A DNA stretch of 64,000 nucleotides, from assembly GCF_940807255.1 (NCBI RefSeq), contig NZ_CALNWY010000006.1:89139-153138 (forward strand). The letters are read 5' to 3'. The notes beneath the pieces are model-generated. The model had not been told where the DNA came from, did not search any database, and saw only the letters and a program-made list of their open reading frames with translations. The translations under genes and the position numbers were made by a program. Positions 14,662-23,824 of the stretch are shown piece after piece; the first letter of the stretch is position 1; each line of letters starts with the position of its first letter. The DNA is from Mixta sp. Marseille-Q2659. GTDB lineage: Bacteria > Pseudomonadota > Gammaproteobacteria > Enterobacterales > Enterobacteriaceae.

Positions 14662-14750
14662 GTAGTTACTCCTGCTGCCATATTTGTCGGGCAGTATCGC
14701 ATGATTGTAATAAAAGAGAGAATGGCAGATTGAATCTCTCCGATTGATTT

Positions 14751-14774
14751 AGACGTCTGGATGCCTTAACATCC
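14751..14774 (+). promoter_or_regulatory. MetJ operator (met box) before metN
   Basis: A perfect AGACGTCT octet (14751-14758) is followed by two poorer octets, GGATGCCT and TAACATCC. MetJ binds tandem met boxes with S-adenosylmethionine as corepressor. Placed 80-105 bp before metN, it predicts methionine repression of the importer. Confidence 0.75.
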
Positions 14775-14855
14775 ATTTCAAATTTTGCCGGCTTGTACAG
14801 GTAAAAGAGATACACACCACGGACAATTTCATCGCAACAGATAACTAATAAATCA

Positions 14856-15887
14856 ATGATAAAACTTTCCAATATTACAAAAGTCTTTAAGCAGGGAGCG
14901 CGTACCATTACCGCGTTGTCTGACGTAAGCCTGCACGTACCTGCCGGGCAAATTTATGGCGTAATCGGTGCTTCAGGCGCCGGTAAAAGTACGTTGATTC
15001 GTTGCGTCAACCTGCTGGAGCGCCCGACCTCCGGCAGCGTGCTGGTTGACGGGCAAGAGCTGACGGCGCTGTCAGCAGGTCAGCTGACGCTGGCACGTCG
15101 TCAAATCGGCATGATTTTTCAGCATTTTAATCTGCTTAACTCCCGCACCGTTTTTGGCAACGTTGCCTTACCGCTTGAGCTGGACAATATGCCGCGCGCC
15201 GCGATTAAAGCGCGCGTGAGCGAGCTGCTCGATTTAGTCGGTTTAGGTGATAAACATGATGCCTGGCCCGCCAACCTTTCCGGCGGACAAAAGCAGCGCG
15301 TCGCCATTGCCCGCGCACTGGCCAGCAACCCGAAAGTGCTGCTGTGCGACGAAGCCACCAGCGCGCTCGATCCTGCCACGACGCGTGCCATTCTGGAACT
15401 GCTGAAAGATATTAACCGCCGCCTGGGCATTACCATTCTGCTGATTACGCATGAAATGGACGTGGTGAAGCGCATTTGCGATCAGGTTGCGGTGATCAGC
15501 AATGGCCAGCTGATTGAAAAAGACAGCGTCAGCGAAGTCTTTTCTCATCCTAAAACGCCTCTGGCGCAGCAGTTTATTCAGTCCACGCTGCATTTGGATA
15601 TTCCTGACGATTACCAGCAGCGTTTATCGGCGCAGCCGACAGCCAACAGCGTTCCGCTGTTACGGCTGGAATTTACCGGTCAGTCTGTTGATGCCCCGCT
15701 GCTGTCCGAAACGGCACGTCGCTTCAACGTCAACAATAATATTATCAGCGCCCAGATGGATTACGCTGGCGGCGTTAAGTTCGGCATTATGCTGGCGGAA
15801 ATGCACGGCGACAATCAAGAAACCAAAAACGCAATTGAGTATTTGCAGCAGCACCATGTAAAAGTAGAGGTATTAGGTTATGTCTGA
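14856..15887 (+). CDS. metN: Methionine importer ATP-binding protein MetN
   Basis: ATPase of the D/L-methionine ABC importer MetNIQ. 343 residues. Walker A is GASGAGKST (38-46), the signature is LSGGQKQR (about 139-146), and Walker B is [13 protein letters not shown]. The C-terminal ACT-like NIL/C2 domain (about 265-343) binds methionine and causes trans-inhibition in the E. coli transporter. metI overlaps its end by 8 bp. A MetJ box lies upstream. Confidence 0.97.
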   Translation: MIKLSNITKVFKQGARTITALSDVSLHVPAGQIYGVIGASGAGKSTLIRCVNLLERPTSGSVLVDGQELTALSAGQLTLARRQIGMIFQHFNLLNSRTVFGNVALPLELDNMPRAAIKARVSELLDLVGLGDKHDAWPANLSGGQKQRVAIARALASNPKVLLCDEATSALDPATTRAILELLKDINRRLGITILLITHEMDVVKRICDQVAVISNGQLIEKDSVSEVFSHPKTPLAQQFIQSTLHLDIPDDYQQRLSAQPTANSVPLLRLEFTGQSVDAPLLSETARRFNVNNNIISAQMDYAGGVKFGIMLAEMHGDNQETKNAIEYLQQHHVKVEVLGYV

Positions 15888-16533
15888 AGCAATGATGTGG
15901 TTACTTGGCCGCGGCATTTGGGAAACGCTGATAATGACCTTTGTCTCTGGCTTTTTCGGTTTTGTGCTGGGCCTGCCGGTCGGCGTGCTGCTTTATATTA
16001 CGCGTCCCGGCCAGATCATAGCGAATAGCACGCTTTATCGGGTACTGTCGGCGCTGGTTAATATTTTCCGCTCGATTCCCTTTATTATTCTGCTGGTCTG
16101 GATGATCCCGTTTACTCGCGCCATTGTAGGTACCTCAATCGGTTTGCAGGCGGCCATCGTGCCGTTAACCGTTGGCGCGGCGCCTTTTATTGCGCGTATG
16201 GTGGAAAACGCCCTGCTGGAGCTGCCTGGCGGACTGATTGAAGCCTCCCGCGCGATGGGCGCCACGCCAATGCAGATCATCCGTAAGGTTCTGCTGCCGG
16301 AAGCCTTGCCCGGTTTAGTAAATGCGGCCACTATTACGTTGATTACGCTGGTTGGCTATTCCGCCATGGGCGGTGCCGTTGGCGCTGGCGGTCTGGGACA
16401 AATTGGCTATCAGTACGGTTACATTGGCTATAACGCCACGGTAATGAACACCGTTCTGGTTCTGCTGGTTGTGCTGGTCTATCTCATTCAGTTCTGTGGT
16501 GACCGCATCGTTCGAGCTGTCACACATAAATAA
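15880..16533 (+). CDS. metI: Methionine importer permease MetI
   Basis: Inner-membrane permease of MetNIQ. 217 residues with about five hydrophobic segments and the EAA coupling loop [21 protein letters not shown], which contacts MetN. It overlaps the metN end and is followed 32 bp later by metQ. Confidence 0.97.
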   Translation: MSEAMMWLLGRGIWETLIMTFVSGFFGFVLGLPVGVLLYITRPGQIIANSTLYRVLSALVNIFRSIPFIILLVWMIPFTRAIVGTSIGLQAAIVPLTVGAAPFIARMVENALLELPGGLIEASRAMGATPMQIIRKVLLPEALPGLVNAATITLITLVGYSAMGGAVGAGGLGQIGYQYGYIGYNATVMNTVLVLLVVLVYLIQFCGDRIVRAVTHK

Positions 16534-16565
16534 GCAACATCAATACTCTCGATTAAGGAAGGGAT

Positions 16566-17381
16566 ATGTCTTTTACGTTTAAAAAGATTGCCGCTGTGGG
16601 AGCGCTGCTGGGCGCTATGGCGCTGGCAGGATGTGGTCAGGAAGAGAAAGATCCGAACCATATCAAAGTCGGTGTGATTGTCGGCGCTGAGCAGCAGGTT
16701 GCTGAAGTGGCGCAGAAAGTCGCGAAAGATAAATATGGCCTCGACGTTGAACTGGTCACCTTTAACGATTACGTGCTGCCTAACGAAGCGTTAAGTAAGG
16801 GCGATATCGACGTTAACGCCTTCCAGCATCAGCCTTACCTGGACGGACAGGTTAAAGATCGCGGCTATAAGCTGGTTGCCGTCGGCAATACTTTCGTTTA
16901 CCCGATTGCCGGTTATTCGAAAAAGATCAAATCGCTGGACGAACTGCAGGAAGGCGCTCAGGTCGCTATTCCTAACGATCCGACTAATCTCGGTCGCTCG
17001 CTGCTGCTGCTGCAAAAAGTGGGTCTTATCAAACTGAAAGATGGCGTTGGTCTGCTGCCGACCTCGCTGGATATTATCGATAACCCGAAGAAACTGAAAA
17101 TTGTTGAACTGGAAGCGCCGCAGCTTCCGCGTTCTCTGGATGACGATCAGATCGCACTGGCGGTAATCAATACGACCTATGCCAGCCAGATTGGCATGAC
17201 GCCAGCGAAAGACGGCATCTTTGTCGAAGATAAAGACTCGCCTTACGTCAACATTATCGTGGCACGCGAAGACAATAAAGATGCGGAAAATGTGAAGAAA
17301 TTCGTTCAGGCTTATCAGTCTGATGAAGTTGCGGAAGCCGCGAATAAAATCTTTAACGGCGGTGCGGTTAAAGGCTGGTAA
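16566..17381 (+). CDS. metQ: Methionine-binding lipoprotein MetQ
   Basis: Substrate-binding lipoprotein of MetNIQ. 271 residues. Signal peptide ends in lipobox LAGC with the lipidated Cys at 23, followed by Gly-Gln, so inner-membrane retention is not dictated by an Asp at +2. NLPA-family binding fold: HIKVGVIVGAEQQVAEVAQK, then FQHQPYLDG. AAGGAAGGG precedes the ATG. A large hairpin terminator follows. Confidence 0.96.
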   Translation: MSFTFKKIAAVGALLGAMALAGCGQEEKDPNHIKVGVIVGAEQQVAEVAQKVAKDKYGLDVELVTFNDYVLPNEALSKGDIDVNAFQHQPYLDGQVKDRGYKLVAVGNTFVYPIAGYSKKIKSLDELQEGAQVAIPNDPTNLGRSLLLLQKVGLIKLKDGVGLLPTSLDIIDNPKKLKIVELEAPQLPRSLDDDQIALAVINTTYASQIGMTPAKDGIFVEDKDSPYVNIIVAREDNKDAENVKKFVQAYQSDEVAEAANKIFNGGAVKGW

Positions 17382-17433
17382 TCCCGGCACGGCTAATTCA
17401 GCCGCTGTGGAAATGTAGTAATGCATCACTCCA

Positions 17434-17502
17434 GGGCGGCCCGCTGGCTCACCGGCAATAAGCAACTCTTGCTTACCGGACAGCCAGTCGGGCCGCCTTT
17501 TA
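17434..17502 (+). terminator. Terminator after metNIQ
   Basis: A long stem: GGCGGCC (17435-17441) with GGCCGCC (17491-17497), plus nested complementary arms CTGGCT/AGCCAG and CCGG/CCGG, then TTTTAT. Confidence 0.8.
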
Positions 17503-17586
17503 TTGTTCAGCAAAAGTTATCACAACTTGTCATTTCACGGATTGCTTGCTTCAATAACGCCACTTTTGACAAACGAGGATAGTTTA

Positions 17587-17991
17587 ATGCGCGCGTTACC
17601 GCTTTGTTTGTTGGCGCTTTCGCTGACAGGATGCTCTTTACTGCATAAACCTTATAAGCCGATTACCGCGCCCGAAACCAGGCCGACCAATACCGAATCG
17701 CACCCTCGTCCCGCCGTACGCCCAACGCCGGTTAAGCTCTACACCGATACGACTGAGCTGTTGAGTAATCCTTTCCGCGATTTAGGCGAAGTATCCGGCG
17801 AAGATTGCCAGACCAATCGACAGGATTCCCCGCCGAATATCAACACGGCCCGTAAACGTATGCAGATCCGCGCTTCTTATATGAAAGCCAACGCGGTACT
17901 GCTGCATAAATGTGAAATCGTTAATGAAAGCAAAGGTTGCTATCGCCAGGCTATCTGCCAGGGCACCGCGTTAAAAGTATCCGGTAAATGA
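17587..17991 (+). CDS. rcsF: Outer-membrane stress sensor lipoprotein RcsF
   Basis: Sensor that reports envelope damage to the Rcs phosphorelay through IgaA; in E. coli it is assembled into BamA-porin complexes. 134 residues from the ATG at 17587, the E. coli length. Lipobox LTGC with lipidated Cys16. A proline-rich linker (about 25-48) precedes the folded domain. The four disulfide cysteines fall at 74, 109, 118 and 124, the same positions as in E. coli. A longer in-frame opening at 17503 lacks this logic and was not used. It overlaps trmO by 4 bp. Confidence 0.95.
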   Translation: MRALPLCLLALSLTGCSLLHKPYKPITAPETRPTNTESHPRPAVRPTPVKLYTDTTELLSNPFRDLGEVSGEDCQTNRQDSPPNINTARKRMQIRASYMKANAVLLHKCEIVNESKGCYRQAICQGTALKVSGK

Positions 17992-18695
17992 ATCACTTTT
18001 CCTTCGCACAGATTGGCGTCATCAAATCCCCCTGGAAAGAGAAGTTTGCCGTGCCACGCCAGCCCGGTCTGATTGAGGATGGCGGCGGCGAGCTACATTT
18101 GCTTCCTCCTTATAATCAGCAGGAAGCGGTACGTGGTCTGGATGCCTTCAGCCATCTCTGGCTGCTGTTTGTGTTTCATCAAACCATGGATGGCGGCTGG
18201 CGTCCCACCGTGCGTCCGCCACGGCTCGGCGGCAATGCGCGTATGGGCGTTTTCGCGACCCGCTCGACTTTTCGCCCGAATCCCATCGGCATGTCGCTGG
18301 TTGAGCTGAAAACCATTCGCTGTGAAAAAGGCCAGGTGATTCTGGATCTGGGCAGCCTTGATCTGGTTGACGGCACGCCGATCGTGGATATTAAGCCCTA
18401 CTTGCCGTTTGCCGAAGCGATCCCGCAGGCGCGCGCCGGTTTTGCGCAAAACGCGCCGGCGGCCGAGATGCCGGTACGCTTTTCTGAACTGGCGCAGCAA
18501 CAGCTGGCACGCCATCAGCAGCGTTATCCGCAGCTGGCGCGATTTATCAGCCAGGTGCTGGCGCAGGATCCGCGTCCGGCCTACCGCAAAGGCGAGGAGC
18601 CGGAGCGCGAATACGCCGTCTGGCTACTGGATTTTAACGTGCGCTGGCGCGTTACCGCTGAAGGCACCGAAGTGCTGGCGCTCGATCCGCGCTAA
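17988..18695 (+). CDS. trmO: tRNA (N6-threonylcarbamoyladenosine37-N6) methyltransferase TrmO
   Basis: SAM-dependent methyltransferase that converts t6A37 to m6t6A37 in tRNA-Thr. 235 residues, single-sheet beta-barrel UPF0066 family. The family motifs GNARMGVFATRSTFRPNPIG and DLVDGTPIVDIKPYLP are visible. Its ATG overlaps the rcsF stop (ATGA), as in E. coli where the gene is tsaA/yaeB. Confidence 0.95.
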   Translation: MNHFSFAQIGVIKSPWKEKFAVPRQPGLIEDGGGELHLLPPYNQQEAVRGLDAFSHLWLLFVFHQTMDGGWRPTVRPPRLGGNARMGVFATRSTFRPNPIGMSLVELKTIRCEKGQVILDLGSLDLVDGTPIVDIKPYLPFAEAIPQARAGFAQNAPAAEMPVRFSELAQQQLARHQQRYPQLARFISQVLAQDPRPAYRKGEEPEREYAVWLLDFNVRWRVTAEGTEVLALDPR

Positions 18696-18800
18696 TTTGT
18701 TCTCCCCTCTCTTTTGAGGTGCATCACACGCTGGTACACTAGCCGCCAGTATTTTCAGGTCATCCTTTGACTATTTTCCGTCCAAACTGGAATCTTACAG

Positions 18801-20522
18801 ATGCGTACTACTCAATATCTGCTCTCCACGCTTAAGGAGACGCCCTCCGATGCCGAAGTCATCAGCCACCAGCTGATGCTGCGTGCCGGGATGATTCGTA
18901 AACTGGCTTCAGGTCTTTATACCTGGCTGCCGACGGGCTTACGCGTACTCAAAAAAGTTGAAAACATCGTACGTGAAGAGATGACTAACGCCGGCGCGAT
19001 TGAAATCTCTATGCCGGTCGTGCAGCCCGCCGATCTGTGGCAGGAGAGCGGTCGCTGGGAGCAGTATGGCCCGGAACTGCTGCGTCTGGTTGACCGTGGC
19101 GATCGTCCTTTCGTGCTGGGCCCAACGCATGAAGAGGTGATCACCGATCTGGTGCGCAATGAGCTGAGTTCTTATAAACAGTTACCGCTGAATCTGTTCC
19201 AGATCCAGACTAAATTCCGTGATGAAGTACGCCCGCGTTTCGGCGTGATGCGTTCACGCGAATTTATTATGAAAGATGCTTACTCTTTCCATACTTCACA
19301 GGAATCCTTACAGGAAACCTACGAAGCGATGTATCGCGCCTACAGCCAAAGCTTTAGCCGCATGGGCCTCGATTTCCGTCCGGTACAGGCGGATACCGGT
19401 TCTATCGGCGGCAGCGCCTCCCATGAGTTCCAGGTACTGGCGCAGAGCGGCGAAGATGACATCGTTTTCTCTACCGAATCCGATTACGCCGCCAATATCG
19501 AGCTGGCGGAGGCCGTTGCGCCGGCTGGTGAGCGCCCTGCTCCTTCGCAGCCGCTAGTGCAGATCGATACGCCGAACGCCAAAACCATCGCCGAGCTGGT
19601 GAGCCAGTTTAATCTACCGGTTGATAAAACCGTTAAAACGCTGATTGTGAAAGCGAGCGAAGAGAGCGGCCACCAGCTGGTTGCGCTGCTGGTGCGCGGC
19701 GATCATGAGCTGAACGAAATCAAAGCGGAAAAAGTTGATATTGTCGCGGCGCCGCTGGTCTTCGCTACGGAAGAAGAGATTCGCGCCGCCGTAGGTGCAG
19801 GTCCAGGTTCACTGGGTCCGGTTGGTTTGCCGCTGCCAGTGATTGCCGATCGTACCGTGGCGAAAATGAGCGACTTCAGCGCTGGCGCCAATATTGACGG
19901 TAAACACTTTACCGGCATTAACTGGGGCCGCGATCTGGCTGAGCCGTTGCAGGTTGCCGACCTGCGTAATGTAGTAGAAGGCGATCCGAGCCCGGATGGC
20001 AAAGGTACGCTGCTGATTAAGCGTGGTATCGAGGTCGGTCATATTTTCCAGCTGGGCACCAAATATTCTGAAGCGATGAAAGCCGCGGTTCAGGGCGAAG
20101 ATGGCCGTAACCAGACATTAACCATGGGCTGTTACGGTATCGGCATTACGCGCGTTGTGGCGGCCGCTATTGAACAGAACCATGACGAGCGCGGAATCGT
20201 CTGGCCTGCGGCGCTGGCCCCGTTCCAGGTCGCAATCCTGCCGATGAATATGCACAAATCTTTCCGCGTGAAAGAGCTGGCGGAAGAGCTGTACGCTACG
20301 CTGCGCGCTAAAGGCATTGAAGTGCTGCTGGATGACCGTAAAGAGCGTCCGGGCGTGATGTTTGCCGATATGGAACTGATCGGTATTCCTCATACCATCG
20401 TGCTGGGCGATCGCAACCTGGACAACGACGAAATCGAATATAAAGCGCGTCGTGCCGGTGAGAAGCAGATGATCAAACGCGATCAGATTGTGGATTTCCT
20501 GGTCGACGCAATTCAGGGCTAA
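18801..20522 (+). CDS. proS: Prolyl-tRNA synthetase ProS
   Basis: Charges tRNA-Pro. 573 residues, bacterial class II type. Motif 1 is around [10 protein letters not shown]. Motif 2 is [17 protein letters not shown]. The INS editing domain lies at about 220-400 (deacylates Ala-tRNA-Pro). Motif 3 is [13 protein letters not shown]. The C-terminal anticodon-binding domain ends the protein. The gene has its own 105-bp upstream interval and a terminator after it. Confidence 0.98.
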   Translation: MRTTQYLLSTLKETPSDAEVISHQLMLRAGMIRKLASGLYTWLPTGLRVLKKVENIVREEMTNAGAIEISMPVVQPADLWQESGRWEQYGPELLRLVDRGDRPFVLGPTHEEVITDLVRNELSSYKQLPLNLFQIQTKFRDEVRPRFGVMRSREFIMKDAYSFHTSQESLQETYEAMYRAYSQSFSRMGLDFRPVQADTGSIGGSASHEFQVLAQSGEDDIVFSTESDYAANIELAEAVAPAGERPAPSQPLVQIDTPNAKTIAELVSQFNLPVDKTVKTLIVKASEESGHQLVALLVRGDHELNEIKAEKVDIVAAPLVFATEEEIRAAVGAGPGSLGPVGLPLPVIADRTVAKMSDFSAGANIDGKHFTGINWGRDLAEPLQVADLRNVVEGDPSPDGKGTLLIKRGIEVGHIFQLGTKYSEAMKAAVQGEDGRNQTLTMGCYGIGITRVVAAAIEQNHDERGIVWPAALAPFQVAILPMNMHKSFRVKELAEELYATLRAKGIEVLLDDRKERPGVMFADMELIGIPHTIVLGDRNLDNDEIEYKARRAGEKQMIKRDQIVDFLVDAIQG

Positions 20523-20540
20523 GCCGTTGCAAAACTGATA

Positions 20541-20567
20541 AAGCCACCCGTAGGGTGGCTTTTTTAT
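20541..20567. terminator. Terminator between proS and arfB
   Basis: AAGCCACCC and GGGTGGCTT pair around GTA, followed by six T. The stem is symmetric and flanked by short A and T runs, so it may serve both convergent genes. Confidence 0.9.
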
Positions 20568-20570
20568 TGG

Positions 20571-20981
20571 CTACAATACTTTGCCTCGTAGCGCTTTGGT
20601 GGTGCTGCGCTGTGCTTTTCCTTCCAGTCTGCGCCGTTTTGACGCCAGCGTAGGACGCGTAGCGCGGCGGGGTTTTTCCACCACTGTTAATTCCCGGATC
20701 AGGTTCTCCAGCCGCTTTAGCGCTGCCTCGCGATTCATCTCCTGACTACGATATTCCTGCGACTTGATAATCACCATACCATCCGCAGTGATCAGATGAT
20801 GGCTGGCGCTCAGCAGCCGCTCTTTATAGAAATCGGGCAGCGACGACGCGCGAATATCGAAGCGTAGATGAATCGCCGTCGAGCTTTTGTTAACGTGCTG
20901 GCCGCCAGCGCCCTGCGCACGGATGGCACTGATCTCCAGCTCCGCATCGCTGATGGTTACGTTACGTGAAAGTACAATCAT
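20571..20981 (-). CDS. arfB: Alternative ribosome-rescue factor ArfB (YaeJ)
   Basis: Peptidyl-tRNA hydrolase that rescues ribosomes stalled on truncated mRNA without tmRNA. 136 residues. The catalytic GGQ is at 26-28 in [20 protein letters not shown]. The basic C-terminal tail (about 105-136) that enters the empty mRNA channel is present. It is convergent with proS and directly adjacent to it; nlpE, which lies between them in E. coli, is absent. Confidence 0.96.
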   Translation of the reverse strand: MIVLSRNVTISDAELEISAIRAQGAGGQHVNKSSTAIHLRFDIRASSLPDFYKERLLSASHHLITADGMVIIKSQEYRSQEMNREAALKRLENLIRELTVVEKPRRATRPTLASKRRRLEGKAQRSTTKALRGKVL

Positions 20982-21177
20982 AAAAGTTTACCGTTAATCA
21001 CCCATCTCCGGGGCATTCATTGATATGGGTTGCCTGTCTGCCATTGCCAATAGCGTAGAGTGTGGCCTGGTCACCCATTATTGTCTTCGGATAAAACGCT
21101 GTCGACGGCTGATTTCCCGCAAAGGGCTATGTTATAGTCGCTGGAGTCAGAGATTTATGCTCTGGAAGGAGGTGCAT

Positions 21178-21378
21178 GTGCAGAAATATTGTGATTTAGT
21201 TCGTCAGAAGTACGCCGAAATCGGCGGCGGCGAACTGGGATACGTGCCCGACGCCATAGGTTGCGCGTTAAAAACACTGAACGAGATAGCGGCTAACCCG
21301 GCGCTAGACTCTTCCGTCAGGGAACAGGCGGCTTATGCTGCTGCAAACTTATTGGTGAGCGACTATGTTGACGAATGA
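21178..21378 (+). CDS. yaeP: YaeP family protein
   Basis: 66-residue conserved protein of unknown function starting [18 protein letters not shown] and ending [16 protein letters not shown], clearly E. coli YaeP. The GTG at 21178 was chosen because GGAGG lies just upstream and the E. coli protein starts at the equivalent codon. It overlaps rof by 14 bp, suggesting translational coupling. The 196 bp between arfB and this gene, where E. coli has yaeQ, hold no gene I can see. Confidence 0.9.
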   Translation: MQKYCDLVRQKYAEIGGGELGYVPDAIGCALKTLNEIAANPALDSSVREQAAYAAANLLVSDYVDE

Positions 21379-21628
21379 AGCCTATAAACCGATCAATTGC
21401 GACGATTACGATAGTCTGGAACTCGCCTGCCAAAAAAAGTGGTCGCTGGTTCTTGAACTGAAAAACGGCGAGCAGCTTAAGGCGAAAGCCCAGGATATGA
21501 TTACACGTAAAAACGTAGAGTATTTGGTTGTTGACCTGGCGGGCGATGTCCGCGAGCTGCGTCTTGACCATATCGCCAGCTTTAGCCACCCGGAACTGGG
21601 TACCGTTGTCGTTAGCGAATCAGATTAA
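21365..21628 (+). CDS. rof: Rho-binding antiterminator Rof (YaeO)
   Basis: Small protein that binds transcription terminator Rho and blocks its RNA loading. 87 residues. The family signature [17 protein letters not shown] opens the protein, and [21 protein letters not shown] forms the Sm-like barrel. It overlaps yaeP and is convergent with the cytochrome gene that follows. Confidence 0.93.
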   Translation: MLTNEAYKPINCDDYDSLELACQKKWSLVLELKNGEQLKAKAQDMITRKNVEYLVVDLAGDVRELRLDHIASFSHPELGTVVVSESD

Positions 21629-21659
21629 CCTGCCGGGCGGGCTTGCCCGCCCTTTGCCG

Positions 21660-21968
21660 TCAGGGCTTTAGCCCCTGATAATACGCTGCCAAATCCGCCA
21701 TATCCTCATCGCTTAAGCCGCTAACAAACGCTTTCATTACCTCAGCCTGTCCGCCGCTGCGCTCGCCTTTTTTATAAGCCTGAAGCGCATGCTGCAGATA
21801 ATCAGCATTTTGCCCGGCAAGGTTAGGATAAAGCGTTACGGAGGCTTTGCCCGTCGCGCCGTGGCAGGCGTTACAGGCGGCGGCTTTTTGCTGGCCCGCT
21901 TCGGCATTGCCCGCTGCCAGCGCAGGCGTCATAAAAGATGCCAGCATTAGCATCAACAGGACTTTCAT
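21660..21968 (-). CDS. Small periplasmic c-type cytochrome
   Basis: 102-residue class I cytochrome c. A signal peptide (about 1-18, ending PALA) is followed by the heme motif CNACH at 32-36. YPNLAGQNADYLQHALQAYK is typical of one cytochrome c4/c553 domain, and Met78 is a candidate axial ligand. The ATG at 21968 has GGGAGAAG upstream and lies one base after the tilS stop (last base 21970), so the gene is probably translated from the tilS mRNA. The E. coli tilS-rof interval has no such gene. Electron partner unknown; a heme c maturation system elsewhere in the genome would be required. Confidence 0.88.
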   Translation of the reverse strand: MKVLLMLMLASFMTPALAAGNAEAGQQKAAACNACHGATGKASVTLYPNLAGQNADYLQHALQAYKKGERSGGQAEVMKAFVSGLSDEDMADLAAYYQGLKP

Positions 21969-21969
21969 T

Positions 21970-23280
21970 TTACTTCTCCCTTTCACGATGCCAGGCGATA
22001 CGCCAGGCATTTCCCGCGGCGGCGCAACCTTCACGACAGACAAAAGTCTCCAGCGCCGCTACCAGCGTTTCATTATAAAAAATCATCGGCGTGCTTTCAC
22101 GACGCCAGGGCGGTACGCCAAATTCCTGCCAGAGTTTTTTAACAGGCCGATGCCCGTTGCGTCCGACGATGGCCACGCTGCCGTGCGCCTGAAAGCGCAC
22201 CGTTACGCGCTCATCTGCATGAGGCGGACGTATTTCCGTCCCGCTCTGCGCCCGTACCAGCCGTCCTAATCCGTGCGGCAGATAAAGTATCTGAGCGGGA
22301 TCGGGCCAGTCCAGCACCTGTTCACGAACCGATGGCCTCAGCGGCAGCCAGTAAAGCGCCTGACGATAACGGCGCACTTCATGATCCCCCAGCTGTAACC
22401 GCGGCGCGGCATCTTCTCTGGCGCAAATAACTTCCTGCCACAGACGATTAAGCGCATCGCGCGATGGCATTTTTCCACCGCAGGCCGCAATCCAGCGCCG
22501 CAGCAGCGCCGCGCGCCGGGCTTCGCTCATGCCGGGAAAGCTGTCGATACGCAAGGCGCCGTCTGGCTGCATCAACAGCGAGAGTGATTCCGCCAGCAGT
22601 TCATCCAGCAGTTGCTCCTGTTCACCGCACAGCGCCGCACTACGGGCGACGGCATCGGCAAAGTGCGGCCAGCGATCGTTCAGCAGCGGCAATACCCGTT
22701 GACGCAGAAAGTTGCGGTCATAGCGAATATCCTGATTGCTCTCATCCTCAATCCAGCGCAGCTGATGTTCCCTCGCCCAGCGTTCCAGCGCCGCGCGACG
22801 GCAGGAGAGCAGCGGCCGCAACAGGCGATGTTCGCCCAGCATCAGGCTGGTCGGCATGGCGGCCAGCCCGGCGGGCCCGCTGCCGCGTTTTAATGCCAGC
22901 AGCAAGGTTTCGCTCTGGTCGTCAAGATGCTGCGCCGTCACCAACGCCTCGCCAGGCTGCAGATGTTGCCGAAACGCCTGATAACGTCCGGCGCGCGCCG
23001 CACCTTCAATCCCCTCGTCACGGCCATCGACCTTGATGGCTACAATCTCCAGCGCCACCCGCCACGCGTCGCAAAGGGCACGGCAGTGTTCCGCCCAACG
23101 ATCGGCATGTGGACTGAGTCCATGATGAATATGTATAGCGCGCAGCTGTAGCTGAGGATGTTGCTGACGCAAAAGCGTCAGCTGATGCAGAAGTACCGTA
23201 GAATCCAGCCCGCCGCTGAATGCCACCAGCAGGCGCTGTTCACCGGCCAGCTGCTGTTCAAGTTGTGCAAGCTGCGTCAT
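21970..23280 (-). CDS. tilS: tRNA-Ile lysidine synthetase TilS
   Basis: Modifies C34 of the tRNA-Ile CAU anticodon to lysidine, switching it from Met to Ile decoding; essential in most bacteria. 436 residues from the ATG at 23280. PP-loop ATPase motif SGGLDS at 22-27. The C-terminal domain ends near GVPPWRRESTPMIFYNE. No Shine-Dalgarno is visible. Instead, a terminator-like hairpin with a T-run ends one base before the ATG (see 23282-23326). The family start (E. coli MTLTLN) supports this ATG rather than the upstream TTG. Confidence 0.93.
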   Translation of the reverse strand: MTQLAQLEQQLAGEQRLLVAFSGGLDSTVLLHQLTLLRQQHPQLQLRAIHIHHGLSPHADRWAEHCRALCDAWRVALEIVAIKVDGRDEGIEGAARAGRYQAFRQHLQPGEALVTAQHLDDQSETLLLALKRGSGPAGLAAMPTSLMLGEHRLLRPLLSCRRAALERWAREHQLRWIEDESNQDIRYDRNFLRQRVLPLLNDRWPHFADAVARSAALCGEQEQLLDELLAESLSLLMQPDGALRIDSFPGMSEARRAALLRRWIAACGGKMPSRDALNRLWQEVICAREDAAPRLQLGDHEVRRYRQALYWLPLRPSVREQVLDWPDPAQILYLPHGLGRLVRAQSGTEIRPPHADERVTVRFQAHGSVAIVGRNGHRPVKKLWQEFGVPPWRRESTPMIFYNETLVAALETFVCREGCAAAGNAWRIAWHREREK

Positions 23281-23281
23281 G

Positions 23282-23326
23282 AAAAAAGCCGTTTCAGGAA
23301 ATAAGAACAGGATTCGCAAAACGGCT
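23282..23326 (-). terminator. Terminator-like hairpin abutting the tilS start
   Basis: On the minus strand AGCCGTTT (23319-23326) pairs with AAACGGCT (23287-23294) around a 24-nt loop, followed by a run of T up to one base before the tilS ATG. It looks like the end of the yaeR transcript, or an attenuator controlling tilS. Confidence 0.65.
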
Positions 23327-23358
23327 ATGTTACTCCCGATAACCTGCAGGCGGCAAAT

Positions 23359-23748
23359 TTACGCCTGGTACAGTTCAAGCGGCAGATTATCAGGATCGTT
23401 GAAGAAGGTGAAACGCTTGCCCGTCAGCGAATCAATGCGCACCGGCTCGCAGGTTACGCCCTTTTCGCGCAGAAACTCGCAGGCGCGATCGATGTCATCC
23501 ACTGAAAACGCCAGGTGACGCAAACCGCACGCTTCCGGATGGCTGACGCGAGCCGGCGGCGTTGGAAAAGAGAACAGTTCAATCAGATACTGTCCGTTTA
23601 ACGCCAGATCCCCTTTCCAGGAGTCACGTTCTTGTCGATAAATTTCCTGCTGCAGCGTAAAGCCGAGAATATCGCAGTAAAACGTCTTACTCCGCTCGTA
23701 ATCGCTGGCGATAATCGCAATATGATGAACCTGTTTAATACCCAGCAT
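23359..23748 (-). CDS. yaeR: VOC (glyoxalase fold) family protein YaeR
   Basis: 129-residue vicinal-oxygen-chelate protein, similar to E. coli YaeR. The opening VHHIAIIASDYERSKTFYCD carries a candidate metal His (H9), CGLRHLAFSVDDID gives another, and LPLELYQA carries the terminal Glu. It resembles lactoylglutathione lyase by fold, but the reaction is not established. It lies between ldcC and tilS as in E. coli. Confidence 0.9.
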   Translation of the reverse strand: MLGIKQVHHIAIIASDYERSKTFYCDILGFTLQQEIYRQERDSWKGDLALNGQYLIELFSFPTPPARVSHPEACGLRHLAFSVDDIDRACEFLREKGVTCEPVRIDSLTGKRFTFFNDPDNLPLELYQA

Positions 23749-23824
23749 AATTTCTCCCTGTTAACACTTACCGCAGCACCCTACGCATTCGAGGCTGCTG
23801 AGGCAAGACGGTAAAATCTGTAAT

